64,000 nucleotides of DNA, taken from positions 13,918,001 to 13,982,000 of the forward strand of contig NC_087099.1 of assembly GCF_963855985.1 (NCBI RefSeq), read 5' to 3'. The notes beneath the pieces were generated by a model. That model was not told the origin of the DNA. It ran no database searches and saw nothing but the letters and a program-made list of their open reading frames with translations. The stretch comes from Ostrinia nubilalis. Its lineage: Eukaryota; Arthropoda; Insecta; Lepidoptera; Crambidae. Below are positions 11,126-22,918 of this stretch, piece after piece (positions within the stretch are counted from its first letter, which is position 1; every line of letters begins with the position of its first letter). Position numbers and translations under genes: made by a program.

Positions 11126-11368
11126 TTTGTTTTGAATTTTTGCAGAATAATTGCTTTTTTAAAGAGAACTACAGGTTTTGTTTTTGTGATAGTAACAAAT
11201 TGGACTGAAAATTGAAATACAGGTATTTTTCAATCAAATATTCTTTTTATTTTCATTAAGATGCCAGGAACAGTATCTGAAAAATTAAAATACAACATTT
11301 TCATGAACTCAAATGACATTACATAAAAGTAAATCGTTGGAATTTATCAAAATGTATTTTAGTACCAT

Positions 11369-12728
11369 TCAAAAATGTTGATTTATAAAATTTTGTAGTA
11401 TCAACTGCGACCTACGCCTCAACAATGAAGGTCGGTTGTCGTGAACACTGTTCTCCGTCGAAAGTTGCGGAGTTACAGGGACCTGCTCCATATGTTGTTC
11501 TGAAAAATATTATGAATTTGTCAACATTTTGTCATAAAGATTTGTATTCCTTATGTACAGTCAAATTGATAACATTTACCTAACAATGTGTCATTCATAT
11601 CAATGGCTATATTATGTAATACAGCCAATGCTATGATCACAGCTTTTCCATTTTGGAGGCTTACTGGTAAGCCATGGAGTAGGCATTGGAACCGCTGCTT
11701 CCACACCCCAAAACACCTTTCAACAGTGTTCCTAGTTGAGATGTGAGCATTATTGTATGCTTCTTCTTCTGGACGACTAGGCCTTAAAATAGGTGTAAAT
11801 AGATATGGCAGAAGAGGGTAGCCCGAATCGCCAATAAGGCGTCCTCTAAACTGCCTATCCTCAAATCGTTGTTTTATATTGCTCTCCATAAAAATTCGAC
11901 TGTCATGTGTACTGCCTCGCCATCTAGCCACTATATCCATTATTTTGAGGTCAGCATCACAGACAACCTAAAATAAAAAAAACAGTATCCTGTAGGTAAT
12001 CCATCCAATAATATAGTGTTGAATGTTGCTAAAATTTAGATCATACAAAGTAAAAATTATAGACATTATTAAAACAAATCTTTCTCTGTTGTAAACTGTA
12101 TAAAATCAAAATATATTTTACCTGAACATTCAGGGAATAATAGCCTTTTCTATTAATATAGTACTGGGCCATGTCACCTCCGGTTTTTTTAATTTTAATG
12201 TGGGTGCAATCTATGGCTCCTATCACCCCAGGAAAATTTTTAATTGCTCTAAATTTGGCACTAATTCTTTCCTGCTCTCCTATAGTGATAGGCATTTTGA
12301 TGAAGGAATTTGCCTTATTCGCGATTGCATGCGCGACTCTGGCGCATATCCGGCTCACTGTCGGCTGACTTAGGCCATGGAGGTCACCAGCATCATCTTG
12401 TACCTGAAAATGTATGAAAATAATTATAGCAGCCACGACAAAGGGATAAAATAAAACACTTTTTTGTGCTTACCTCACGACGTCCCCAACATCTTATGGC
12501 CACTAAAACTTGCAGTTCAGGACACGTGCCACCACCTCTAGCGCTCTGAACCAGATCATCTTCCACCAAATCTATGATGGTGCGCACTGTGTCCTTATTG
12601 AACCTATATTTTATTTTAAAATTTAGGTCCCGCAAATCGAATGGGTTGCTTCGTTGGCGGTAGAGCTTTCTACGTCGCGCTGGGTCGGCATTATTGGCTA
12701 AATGCACAATTGCATTTATAGCATTCAT
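11369..12728 (-). CDS. PIF/Harbinger DDE nuclease (HARBI1-like), four exons
   Basis: This nuclease cuts at the transposon ends. Exons on the minus strand: 12728-12474 (255 bp), 12403-12122 (282), 11967-11580 (388) and 11499-11369 (131), total 1,056 bp, 351 residues. All three introns (70, 154 and 80 bp) have GT-AG ends and the frame is kept across them. The start is the ATG at 12728; an upstream TTG is not a plausible start. The helix-turn-helix-like segment LSQPTVSRI lies near residue 96. The catalytic triad fits the family: D150 in GAIDCTH, D226 in GDSGYP and E262 in NTVERCFGVW. The last exon ends in an arginine-rich tail, usual for HARBI1-type proteins. No stop or frameshift is visible, so the protein may still be functional. 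Confidence 0.92.
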
Positions 12729-12995
12729 TTTCACAAGCAAGGATCACAGCAAGGATATTTTGAATAAATAAACCAACGAAGTGACATTCATATGAAATGA
12801 CATTTATAAAAGTTAGGTTAAAATAGGTTTATTAGAGCTTTAAACAAGGCCCGAGCTCTCGATAACTTATCACACAGTTATAAGAGGATTTTAGCGCTAA
12901 ATGACGATTATGAATAACAATTTTTATCAAACGTTTTATAAACCTCTAATAAGCATTTGATAAAATGTGAAAAATGATTATGAATAAGACCGTAA

Positions 12996-13676
12996 ATGAC
13001 AAGTACGTAATATAAATTATTGTTTATGATCGACATCAAAGAAATAGAGTGAGAGTGATAACTTATTCATACCAGTAGTATACTTTCTGTCCCTATGTAT
13101 GCTTGTAGGTATAGTTAAGACCGACTATAGGCAAAATCATGATAATCACACAAAAAAGACAAATAATGGTAAAAGCTTTAGAACTAGATATTATCACGTT
13201 ACAAAAAATTTGTAATTTTAATTGGTAAATACCTATACTTACATATTTAGTATTGTATTAAGACGATGTAGGTATTTAAGTTTTTATGTAACTAACTGTT
13301 TCTACTACGTAGCACAATGCCATAAGACTTACATAAAATAATACATAATAGTATCACGCCAATCGTTTCATTTTACAGAATCTATTCCAACTAAAGCAAA
13401 TAAGCTGTATTTAATTCAAAGTAGAAGAACTACGTTACAAAAAGCAGTACAAAGCATTTCCTTTTAGCTTTTAAGCTAAAGGCTCCTTTTACATTGAAAT
13501 TTACAACTAATTTGAGAGGCTTGGTACTGCAGCCAGCGCTGCAGCGCCTTACAAGGGTGCTTGTGAAGCGGGTGCCTTGATCAAGGAAAATTGAATAACA
13601 GCGCTTTACGATGTTAGGTCATTATTTCACTTTGCTGTTATTTTTTAATTGGTACGTTTTCTGTTATGTGTATTAT
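12996..13676. other. No feature recognised
   Basis: AT-rich, without an open frame or repeat that I can name. Confidence 0.4.
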
Positions 13677-13855
13677 GGTGCTTACCATGAGTTTACGTTA
13701 GGTGTGTTCGCTAGCGACTGCGTAAAAAAATGACATTAAATGTATGACATATTGCGCAGCGCCCCTAGCGGCTACTTTCAAGTAATAAAATCTTCATAGA
13801 TTTTTTTGACGTACTCGCTAGCGAGCACACCTAACGTAAACTCATGGTAGGCACA
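13677..13855. mobile_element. Palindromic MITE, about 175 bp
   Basis: The left end taccatgagtttacgttagg and the right end cctaacgtaaactcatggta are exact reverse complements; the match continues through tgtg and tcgctagcga to about 37 bp. The interior (gcgcagcgcccctagcggct) is GC-rich. Target duplication not resolved. Confidence 0.8.
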
Positions 13856-15617
13856 CTGTATGACATATTATTATTCGAAACATTAATGTGTATAAATCGC
13901 GTTTTTAAATAACTTAGACTATAATTACTAGGAAAGATTTGACTGCCTCAGACCCCATGGGATCTGTAATCATAGTGGTTAAAATAGCGTTGCGTTTTAC
14001 TGAAAAAATCTACAATCAGAAATTGTTGGTTAGCTTCTCGGCAAGAAAAGTCGCGGGCTTTTAGACTTGTTACGAGATGCTAATTTTCAAGTGTAAAATG
14101 ATTAGCGAAAAATAATTACAATTAAATAGCAGACTTTGTTTATAATATTGAGGGGACCAATGTAACCAAGGTCTGCTCATTAGCGTGCCTTTATGTTTTG
14201 CTCGTTAGCGTACTTTATGTATAAAATACTGATACTAAAACTGGTTACATGGAATTGTAACTGAAAACTTTGTCATCCGAATCAGTGCTTCAAGATAACT
14301 TTTAAATGAAAAGAGGAACATGCAAAGTAAAACAAAAAAAATCATTATATTAGAATCCATTCTTTTAGCAAAACCAACGAAATAACATAATAAAGGAAGT
14401 TCGACATAAATTATGGGAAATTTAAAATTCTAAAAGCCATAACCGACTTTATGTTGCCCGCTTTTTATCTCCGAAAAGGCCGTTTATGTCATCGCTGAGT
14501 CGATGCAATGGGGATAGTGACGTCGTGACGTCAAGAAGAAATATTTTATCGATATCGAAAAAATATATTTTGAAAATATGCTATTTTCGGAATGCAGTTG
14601 TATGCAGTATTCTGAAAATGTTCTGTTGTTCTATACTTTCTTTGTAATGACCGTTTTAAATACCTAATTTTTTCTCAACTTGATTATCACTTCGTTTTAA
14701 TGGTAACATCTTTTTATTTATCCAAGCTTAAGTTTGCAGTTGAGGTCAATTCAATTGGAGACCGCACTTAGTTAAAGCACAGAATAGAAAAGTAGTTAAA
14801 GTGAAAAATCACTTTGTGTACATTCATCCCCAGACGCCTATTATTACTTAAATGTTAGAACAAGAAGAATGATTAATTTATCCATTCTAGGTACATAACG
14901 ATGCGATGGTTTGTAGAGTGACTTAGCTTTCAAACAATTATAAAATAAATTCATACAAACAATATCGATATTGTTGACCAATGAGCATACATCCAGCTTT
15001 TTATATTCCTTCAGCTTTATAGCCTGGTCCCTCTCGATGATATTGCTATAAAACCTGTGTGTTAATTTATCGATATTTTGATATTCGAACTTCCCTTTAT
15101 TGTTATTGCAAATATGTAATGCCATTATGTTATAAAAACTTTTTCCATACCGGATCATCTGTAAGATGTACCAATGATTTTTGATCATCTTTAAGATGTA
15201 ACAAAATTAGATTTTTTATTAGAATGTATATTACGTACCTACTCATATTATGAAGGATTTTGGCGGTAGAAGCACAGAATAATAATAAGTACTGTAGAAA
15301 TTAGTTTTAGACATCAATCGGACATCATTCCAAGACCTGTTACAATAATATGTGTAGTGCTGAAATATTCCAGTTACATCCTTACGTATTATTGCTATTC
15401 CAAAACCCTCCACTTTTGTGGAGGAGGCTCATAGTCCAGCAGTGGACTGTAAAGTGCTGTTGATGATAATGATGATGATTATTTGATTCTGGCAATAAAT
15501 ATTTTCATTTTCTTTCATTTTCAAAGCGCTGCCACCACAGCGTTAGATGTTCTATTTTGCCGCTAATTAACTACAATAAATAATTATACAAGTCAGTTCA
15601 GCCTGAGTGATCGTGTG
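13856..15617. other. Mostly featureless; weak ORF and an RTE tail
   Basis: A minus-strand frame of 114 codons (14844-15188) has no recognisable domain and an AT-driven composition, so I do not call it a gene. At 15418-15480 the text agtccagcagtggactgtaa followed by a gat-rich microsatellite is another RTE-type LINE 3' tail on the plus strand. Nothing else is supported. Confidence 0.45.
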
Positions 15618-15624
15618 TACTTAC

Positions 15625-15884
15625 CAGAGTAAATACAAATGAGTAGGTCATCTTCATAGAAACGCACCGAGCGCAGTTTGTATGTGAACGCGCCAATATA
15701 CCTACGTATGCGGCGCGCACGCAAACACTGAAAAAAATCGGCGCAACCACGACTGGCTCCCCGCTAATCCCCGCTAAATTTATGTCAGTGTGTGCGTGCG
15801 CGCCGCATACGTGTTGGCGCGCTTACACACAAACCGCGCCCGTGCGTTTCTATGAAGATGACCTACTCATTTGTATTTACTCTG
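15625..15884. mobile_element. Palindromic hAT-like MITE with 7-bp direct repeats
   Basis: The ends are cagagtaaatacaaatgagt and its reverse complement; the inverted repeat extends about 115 bp inward with scattered differences and includes gcggcgcgcacgc. TACTTAC flanks both sides (15618-15624 and 15885-15891). The CAGAG...CTCTG termini are hAT-like, although hAT elements normally duplicate 8 bp. Non-coding. Confidence 0.88.
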
Positions 15885-15891
15885 TACTTAC

Positions 15892-16357
15892 ATAAGCCCC
15901 AATTATAAACAACATCACTCAAACCCGTACTCAACCCGTCTCAAGGGTATGTAGTATTAATGCCTTAATAACATGTTAGCTTATTTACTAAAATCAAAGA
16001 CGTTGTACATACAACAATCTTACTCCAACATCAATTAATAAGCCTAATAAGCCTCCGCAAATGAATTTCAATTAATCAAGACATGATTTAATATTATCAG
16101 TACCTATTGTTGTATTTTGTAGACTTATGGCTTCCAAAATAAGCATTGAATCAGAACATTGGTGGATAATTTACCCAACATTGGATCCACAAAAATTAAC
16201 ATTTAAAATAACTGGGCCATAAGCATCAAAATTACCCTAATAAATAAAAAATCATCCGAAAGGTAAACAAAATACGGCCAAGTTAATAAAAAACCCTTTT
16301 ATTTTATCTTTTACGTTAAAATGAGACGTCTGGATTAAAATTTCAAATCTGACGTCA
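15892..16357. other. No feature recognised
   Basis: AT-rich sequence between the palindromic MITE and the LTR retrotransposon. Confidence 0.4.
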
Positions 16358-16361
16358 CTTT

Positions 16362-16889
16362 TGTAATGATTTTAGAATTCATATTGTATTTTATACGATT
16401 ATTGGTTACTTTTAAATAGTTATTGTAACAATTTTAGTATTTGTATTGTATTTTAGAAGAACCCAAAAACCCATTATTATATTAAAATACTTTATTTGAT
16501 TACTTCCTAGGCATTTTGCAGACATTAGAATGATTTTAGAATTTATTTTGTATTAAATCCAATTATTTCATATTTATTATTTAATTTAATTATTTTAGAT
16601 TTTATTGAATACATTTTAGTATTTTAAAAATTAAGAAAACAGCTAATTATGAAATAAGTATTGCATTTGACTAGTTCCGGAGCATGCCGTCGATAAGTCG
16701 TTTTGAACCGGTTGACTTTCACTGATGGAAGGGGAAGTTACCTTATCGCTGGCATGCCGCTGGACAGTCAGTTCGATTTGAGCGTTCAAAGCAAGAGGTA
16801 CTATTAAGATGACGTCATAATGTCGGAATTGTGTAAATCAGTGGTGCTGAAATACAAGTTAGAACAACCTACAAGAGTGTTTCATTTCA
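16362..16889 (+). repeat. 5' LTR
   Basis: A 528-bp long terminal repeat, AT-rich in its first 300 bp and with a GC-richer block near 16680-16800. It is matched base for base, as far as I could follow, by the copy at 22391-22918. Confidence 0.9.
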
Positions 16890-17019
16890 ATTCAGAAGTG
16901 GTACGTGATCTACAGCTCATAAGGTACGTTTTTATTTATTTGGTTAAAAAGTAATTGATTTTAAAAGTTCAAGTAGAAAAACGTATGAATATTTCGTTTA
17001 ATGCATGAAATAGTTATTT

Positions 17020-18840
17020 TTAAAACGAGGCTAGACGCGCCTCCAGTTTATCAGGCTAGATGCGCCTTAGACTATGACTAAGACTATGACTATGACCATG
17101 ACTATGACCATGACTAAGACTTAGTATAACGATGTTAGACGCACCTCTAGTTTATCAGGCTGGATGCGCTTTTGACTATGACTAAGTATATCAAGGCTAG
17201 ATGCGCCTTTGACTATGACTAAGTATAACAAGGCTAGATGCGCCTTTGACTATGACTCAGTACAACGAGGCTAGACGCGCCTCCAGTTTGATCGGCTAGA
17301 TGCGCCTTAGACTATGACTATGACTATGACTTTAACCATGACTAAGACTTAGTATAACAAGGCTAGATGCGCCTTTGACTATACTAAGTATAACAAGGCT
17401 AGATGCGCCTTTGACTATGACTCAGTACGAGGCTAGATGCGCCTTAGACTATGACTATGACTTTGACCATGACTAAGACTTAGTATAACGAGGCTAGACG
17501 CGCCTCCAGTATAATAGGCTAGATGCGCCTTAGACTATGACTATGACTTTGACTATGACTAAGTATAACAAGGCTAGATGCGCCTTTGACTATACTAAGT
17601 ATAACAAGGCTAGATGCGCCTTTGACTATGACTAAGTATTACAAGGCTAGATGCGCCTTTGACTATGACTCAGTACGAGGCTAGACGCGCCTCTCCAGTT
17701 TGATAGGCTAGATGCGCCTTAGACTATGACTATGACTTTGACCATGACTAAGACTTAGTATAACGAGGCTAGACGCGCCTCCAGTATAATAGGCTAGATG
17801 CGCCTTAGACTATGACTATGACTTTGACTATGACTAAGTATAACAAGGCTAGATGCGCCTTTGACTATGACTAAGTATAACAAGGCTAGATGCGCCTTTG
17901 ACTACGACTAAGTATAACAAGGCTAGATGCGCCTTTGACTATGACTAAGTAAAACAAGGCTAGATGCGCCTTTGACTATGACTATGACTATGACTATGAC
18001 TGTGACTGACTTAGTATATCGAGGCTAGACGCGCCTCCAGTTTATAAGGCTAGATGCGCCTTTGACTATGACTAAGTATAACAAGGCTAGATGCGCCTTT
18101 GACTATAACTAAGTATTACAAGGCTAGATGCGCCTTTGACTACGACTAAGTATAACGAGGCTAGATGCGCCTGTGACTATGACTTAAGTATAACGAGGCT
18201 AGATGCGCCTTGACTATGACTAAGTATAACAAGGCTAGATGCGCCTTTGACTATGACTATGACCATGACTATGACTGTGACTGACTTAGTATATCGAGGC
18301 TAGACGCGCCTCCAGTTTATAAGGCTAGATGCGCCTTTGACTATGACTAAGTATAACAAGGCTAGATGCGCCTTTGACTACGACTAAGTATAACAAGGCT
18401 AGATGCGCCTTAGACTATGACTATGACTATGACCATGACCATGACTATGACTGTGACTGACTTAGTATATCGAGGCTAAATGCTCCTCCAGTTTATTAGG
18501 CTAGATGCGCCTTAGACTATGACTAAGTATGAGATGTAGAGGCTCCTTAAGAACAAAATATTCGACCATTTGTAAGTACTATTATTAGTCTAAACGAATA
18601 AAGATATTTTGACTTTTGGCTTTGACTATAACTATGACTGTGACCATGACTATGACTTAGTATGAGGCTAGACACTCCTCCAGTTTATCAGGATAGATGC
18701 GCTTTTGAATATGACTAAATATAACGAGGCTAGACGCGCCTCCAGTTTAATAGGCTAGATGTGCCTTGGACTATGACTATGACTTAGTATGACGAGGCTA
18801 GACGTGCCTCCAGTTTATCAGGCTAGATGCGCCTTAAGGG
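17020..18840 (+). repeat. Hierarchical minisatellite inside the LTR element
   Basis: The basic unit is about 37 bp: aaggctagatgcgccttt followed by gactatgactaagtataac. A variant long unit inserts gaggctagacgcgcctccag ttta before it and expands a gactat hexamer. Long and short units alternate to give a higher-order pattern of roughly 170-230 bp. Each unit contains the imperfect palindrome aggctagatgcgcct. Tens of units are present and variants are shuffled, as expected from unequal exchange or replication slippage. The array starts about 130 bp inside the 5' LTR. It has no sustained reading frame. Confidence 0.95.
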
Positions 18841-19172
18841 CCCCATTGTTTAGGATGTCTCTAGAATAAAAAGCCTTCTATTGCTGACATAACAAGGAAG
18901 CCGTCCAATTGTCACATGAGTTGTGTGTGTAGGTCGTACTGAATAAAATACAAATATAAATACAAAATCTTTATTTGTGATGCATAAGTATAATAGAAAC
19001 ATGTCACAATGGTATTTTACTACACTTTGCTCAGGGAGCATAATATTATTTGTCAAACTTTTGCTTAATATAACATGAACATAGCTTCCATATGATGTTG
19101 AGTTGATGCTGGTCAGACACAGTTTATTTCGTCGAGTACTTTATTTCACAGTTGAGTACAACGACTACTGAA

Positions 19173-19391
19173 GATGGAGCTCGTATACCGCCAGGGACAC
19201 CCGTCAGCTGACGATGAAATAAGCGTGCTAAGCGAACGAAGTTGTCGTCGACGTCCAGTAAGAAGGCGCCACCACGATCGTCTTCTATGGGGCCAAGGTT
19301 GAAGAAAAATACGCGAAGGAGCTCATCTTCTTCCAGCTCTACTGAAAGAGCAGTGCCACATGAGCTTCGTAAAATTTCTGGTAGACTCTAG
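19173..19391 (+). pseudogene. Decayed gag-like segment (inferred)
   Basis: An ATG at 19173 opens a 42-codon arginine-rich frame; after a shift of frame the reading continues through a serine-rich stretch to a TAG near 19391. A basic, serine-rich composition and the location between the leader and the pol remnant suggest gag, but no zinc knuckle or capsid motif is visible. Confidence 0.3.
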
Positions 19392-20599
19392 TGAAGAAAA
19401 GTGCCTATTTTTTTATTGGTAGTTTTTATTTATTGCGCACACATTATGAAATATTACGCATACCTACAGTAAAATGGAAATATTAGCTTATGTAGTAAAT
19501 CTTTAATAGTAATAATTAAAGGTAATAATAAAGTATTCGATTATAACGTTTAAATTAAAACGTTAAAGTAAATGTAAAAAAAGGTTCTTTTGCCAAGTAC
19601 AATATCTTGTCTATAGATCTATAATTCCACTTCAAAAATATATTTCGAATATGAAACGTCAAGGTTCCATGATGAGCAGAAGTTTAAAGTTTTTCTTTTA
19701 GTAGTCTTTTATTTTTGACAATTTTGTGAGCGCTATTATAATAGCTAATGCAAGTAAGAGAATTTTGTCTTTGACTTAGACATTGCAAAAGTTAATTGGC
19801 TTAGCTAAAGGAACTACGGACGTCTGTTAGAGGAAATTTTGAATCCTGCTACTTGAAAGGATGAACAGTTTACGTAATTATTTTTATGACAAAAAAAATC
19901 TATGAGACTGTTTTGGTAAATGAAAAATCCTTTTAAGTGTTGGTAGTGAGTGCAATTGTTGACGCAAAACCGATGCTGAAACTAAGTATAGTTTGGCGGA
20001 TCATTTCAATATCAATTCCAATTGTAAAAGTTGTGGTCAATCATCAGTCATACCTCTATAGAGCTAATATAAACAAAAATGTTGATGAGATTGACGCCGT
20101 TATAGAAGTGTTAGTGATTGATGATGTATAGCAGACTTCACTGACAATGGACGATTTGACACCGATATTGATTCGATATTACAATTTATTAAAGACATTC
20201 TAATCTTGAAAGCTTAATTAATCTGAAATGACCTGTAAATTACCATTTTTGGTCGGATTGTAATTAAGAAAAGTAGTTTGATTAAATTCACAAAATAGCG
20301 ACGTCACTTGCTTGTCGTGCCATACGAAATCTATGGGAGTTTGATTTAACAGTTTTTAAAAGTACGTCAATTGACTGGCGGTGTCAACACGTCTATTGGT
20401 CAAAACTTCACGCAACTGCAATTTCTCACGGTTTTGAATACTGACATTCTATAAAATTCCTGGTCAGAATATTTTCGAGAGCCACGAAAATGACGGACAC
20501 AAGTAAATACCAGTTAACATAAATTTCTAGTTTTACAGAGGATAGTTTCTGGCGTTTACAGTTGCCTTTCGATTTAAAATTTTAAAATAACTTGACACC

Positions 20600-20720
20600 T
20601 GGCGAGCTTAAGGCCGTGGGTTCGATTCCCGCCTTAGGCGGTTCTATATTTTCAAGTGATATTTTATAATGCGAATAGCTTTCCGCCGAGGGTTCTTCCG
20701 CGTGGAATTTTGTTTGTCAC
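20600..20720 (+). repeat. tRNA-like B box and LEP1-like scrap
   Basis: The text ggttcgattcccgc near 20620 is a polymerase III B box, probably a SINE remnant. Immediately after it, tagctttccgcc and cgcgtggaattttg (about 20669-20712) match the hairpin end of LEP1-like elements such as 42400-42620. Both are fragments nested in the LTR element. Confidence 0.45.
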
Positions 20721-21259
20721 AGTTGTTTGTTTTGTATGTTATGTATGTAAATTAAACAGGGGGCCAAGTACCGGGTGTTTAAGAGCCTTTTTAATTCACA
20801 ACGGCAAAGGTGAAATCGTTTTTGGTAATTTGTCGCCTAGTCCAATAACACTTAAAGCAAATATTTTAATAGCTACTTCAATGCTTTTTGGAGCATGTCC
20901 AATATGTCATGTAAATCGAATTGTAAAAGACCTCTCAGCTATGGATACTCTCGATAGAGCTGATATTATGACTAAGCCCGGACTTAGTTCCGACATGTTC
21001 TGGTTAGTTAGATAAGCTTTATACTCTTTTGTGAAATTATCGCGATTGTATTGCTATAAATCTGACTGAGATAGGACGTACACGTGCAGTCTTTGATGTC
21101 AGGATGAAAAATAATGTGCAAATACCACCATTACCACTTATCTCATTACAAAAGGGAAAAGGGTTCAGAAAACCATAGATGACTAACTTGATCCAATGCT
21201 ATGATTATCAATATTATTCAGGACTCTAAATCATATTTAAGTCAGATCTTGATGATAAA

Positions 21260-21510
21260 GAGAAAAGTCTTCAAAGTTCTGTAGCAGTCACTTACTTTAG
21301 TCGACCCACAGACAGGCGACCCCTGAGGAAAGACATCTTCAATGAAAGACAACTTCTATGAGTTAGAGACACTAGCTGTGGTGTGTGTGCTAAAAAAAAG
21401 GTATATCTTTTAAGACTTAAAAGTTTCTACTGGTTATGCTGCCTTAAGAACCACGTTAAAAAAAAAGAAGAAATTTAGTTCCGCGAATAGTCCAAATACC
21501 AAAAGTTAGT
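21260..21510 (+). pseudogene. Gypsy-type RNase H remnant
   Basis: Short blocks in successive frames resemble the RNase H domain of Gypsy pol: a TYFSRPT block, then YELETLAVV, then an LRTTL block. Stops and frameshifts separate them. The order and spacing match the family, so this is a degraded pol, and it places the parent element in the Gypsy superfamily. No reverse transcriptase or integrase core was recognised. Confidence 0.6.
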
Positions 21511-22390
21511 CATAGAATCTGACGACAACCCATCCAAACATCGTAATCTCTTCAAATAGCAGATACAGTAAGGTTGATATCAAATTATTTTTAGTGGTCC
21601 CACGTACAGCTAGATGGCAAATATGTTGCGCTTATCGTGATGAAATCGAGCATCACAGACATTCAGAAACACATAATATAAGGACACTGTAATTGTACCT
21701 ATTGGTTTCAAACACTTGGAAAATTTGTAAAGAAGAAAATTATGTTAAGGCCTTAGAAATACATAATTCTGACGAAAGTACCTTTAGTGTTAATCATAAA
21801 TCGTGACCATAATTCATTATTTGCCAGATTACGGTTACAAATGGATATAATTGGATATAATATTAACGTTTTGACATGTTCTTATAAACTTAATAACTTT
21901 CACATGGCAGTCATGGCAAGATACACTGTAATTAAATTGATTATGTACTAACATCTAATGGACGTGTATTTATGTGAAATAAAAATTTGGATTTAAAAAG
22001 AGTAGTTTCCAATATATTCGATATGGTAGTTTTGAGAAAATTATAAAGTAAAACGATTAATATCTGAATTTCATGCAAATATCCGTTATTGGTTATAAAA
22101 TAAGTCATTACGAATAATATAGATTAGGTGAAAATGTATAGTGTGTATAAGTGCCTACAAGATTTTTCTCCCTTTCTTAACATTTGTTACTGGTTTAATA
22201 TGAAGAATATAGTTTCTAAAATGCATTATTAATGTTAAAACACTTGTTAACAAGTTGTCATAGAATTATTTATCATTCTACTATATATGCTTCATATTGT
22301 AATATTGTTTGAAAAGTAATATTAATGATTTTAGAATAAATCCTTATTAGACGTGAATGCCGGGAGGCATCACGGTGTCGGATGGCCGAA

Positions 22391-22918
22391 TGTAATGATT
22401 TTAGAATTCATATTGTATTTTATACGATTATTGGTTACTTTTAAATAGTTATTGTAACAATTTTAGTATTTGTATTGTATTTTAGAAGAACCCAAAAACC
22501 CATTATTATATTAAAATACTTTATTTGATTACTTCCTAGGCATTTTGCAGACATTAGAATGATTTTAGAATTTATTTTGTATTAAATCCAATTATTTCAT
22601 ATTTATTATTTAATTTAATTATTTTAGATTTTATTGAATACATTTTAGTATTTTAAAAATTAAGAAAACAGCTAATTATGAAATAAGTATTGCATTTGAC
22701 TAGTTCCGGAGCATGCCGTCGATAAGTCGTTTTGAACCGGTTGACTTTCACTGATGGAAGGGGAAGTTACCTTATCGCTGGCATGCCGCTGGACAGTCAG
22801 TTCGATTTGAGCGTTCAAAGCAAGAGGTACTATTAAGATGACGTCATAATGTCGGAATTGTGTAAATCAGTGGTGCTGAAATACAAGTTAGAACAACCTA
22901 CAAGAGTGTTTCATTTCA
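22391..22918 (+). repeat. 3' LTR
   Basis: Partner of the 5' LTR. Just upstream, gccgggaggcatcacgg is the only purine-rich run that could serve as a polypurine tract. The following tgtcggatggccgaa looks like a Gypsy LTR start but is absent from the 5' copy, so I place the LTR boundary at 22391. Confidence 0.88.

Larger units (their letters stand above)
9211..12992. mobile_element. Full-length PIF/Harbinger DNA transposon
   Basis: The ends are inverted repeats: cggtcttattcataat at the left and its exact reverse complement at the right. The 3-bp target duplication TAA (9208-9210 and 12993-12995) is the signature of the PIF/Harbinger superfamily. Sub-terminal regions repeat gtttataaacctttgatag-type motifs on both sides, probably transposase binding sites. 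The element carries the two expected genes, converging on each other: a Myb/SANT-like accessory gene on the plus strand and a DDE nuclease on the minus strand. The nuclease looks complete; the accessory gene does not. A LEP1-like fragment sits between them. Confidence 0.95.
16362..22918 (+). mobile_element. Non-autonomous LTR retrotransposon with minisatellite, 6.56 kb
   Basis: Two 528-bp direct repeats (16362-16889 and 22391-22918) begin tgtaatgatt and end gtttcatttca, with TG...CA termini. I found no difference between them by eye. CTTT lies before the left and after the right LTR, fitting a 4-bp target duplication (ACTTT is possible if the LTR ends one base earlier). Between them lie a 1.8-kb minisatellite, a decayed gag-like segment and traces of a Gypsy-type RNase H. 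No intact gag or pol exists, so the copy must have been mobilised in trans by a relative. Identical LTRs imply a recent insertion. Confidence 0.88.

Noticed and set aside
14844..15188. 114-codon minus-strand frame
   Set aside because: AT-driven composition, no recognisable motif and no splice context; long frames of this kind are expected by chance in 64 kb.
17020..18840. Regular array that at first sight resembles a CRISPR array
   Set aside because: The intervening segments are themselves repeats (gactat hexamers, shared variants), the unit lengths vary, there are no cas genes and the context is a eukaryotic retrotransposon.
20656..21015. 119-codon plus-strand frame in the LTR element
   Set aside because: It starts inside a LEP1-like scrap and changes character midway; a chance fusion of repeat and decayed retroelement sequence.
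22375..22390. tgtcggatggccgaa as the true start of the 3' LTR
   Set aside because: It looks like a Gypsy LTR start, but the 5' copy lacks it and the CTTT flanks support the boundary at tgtaatg.
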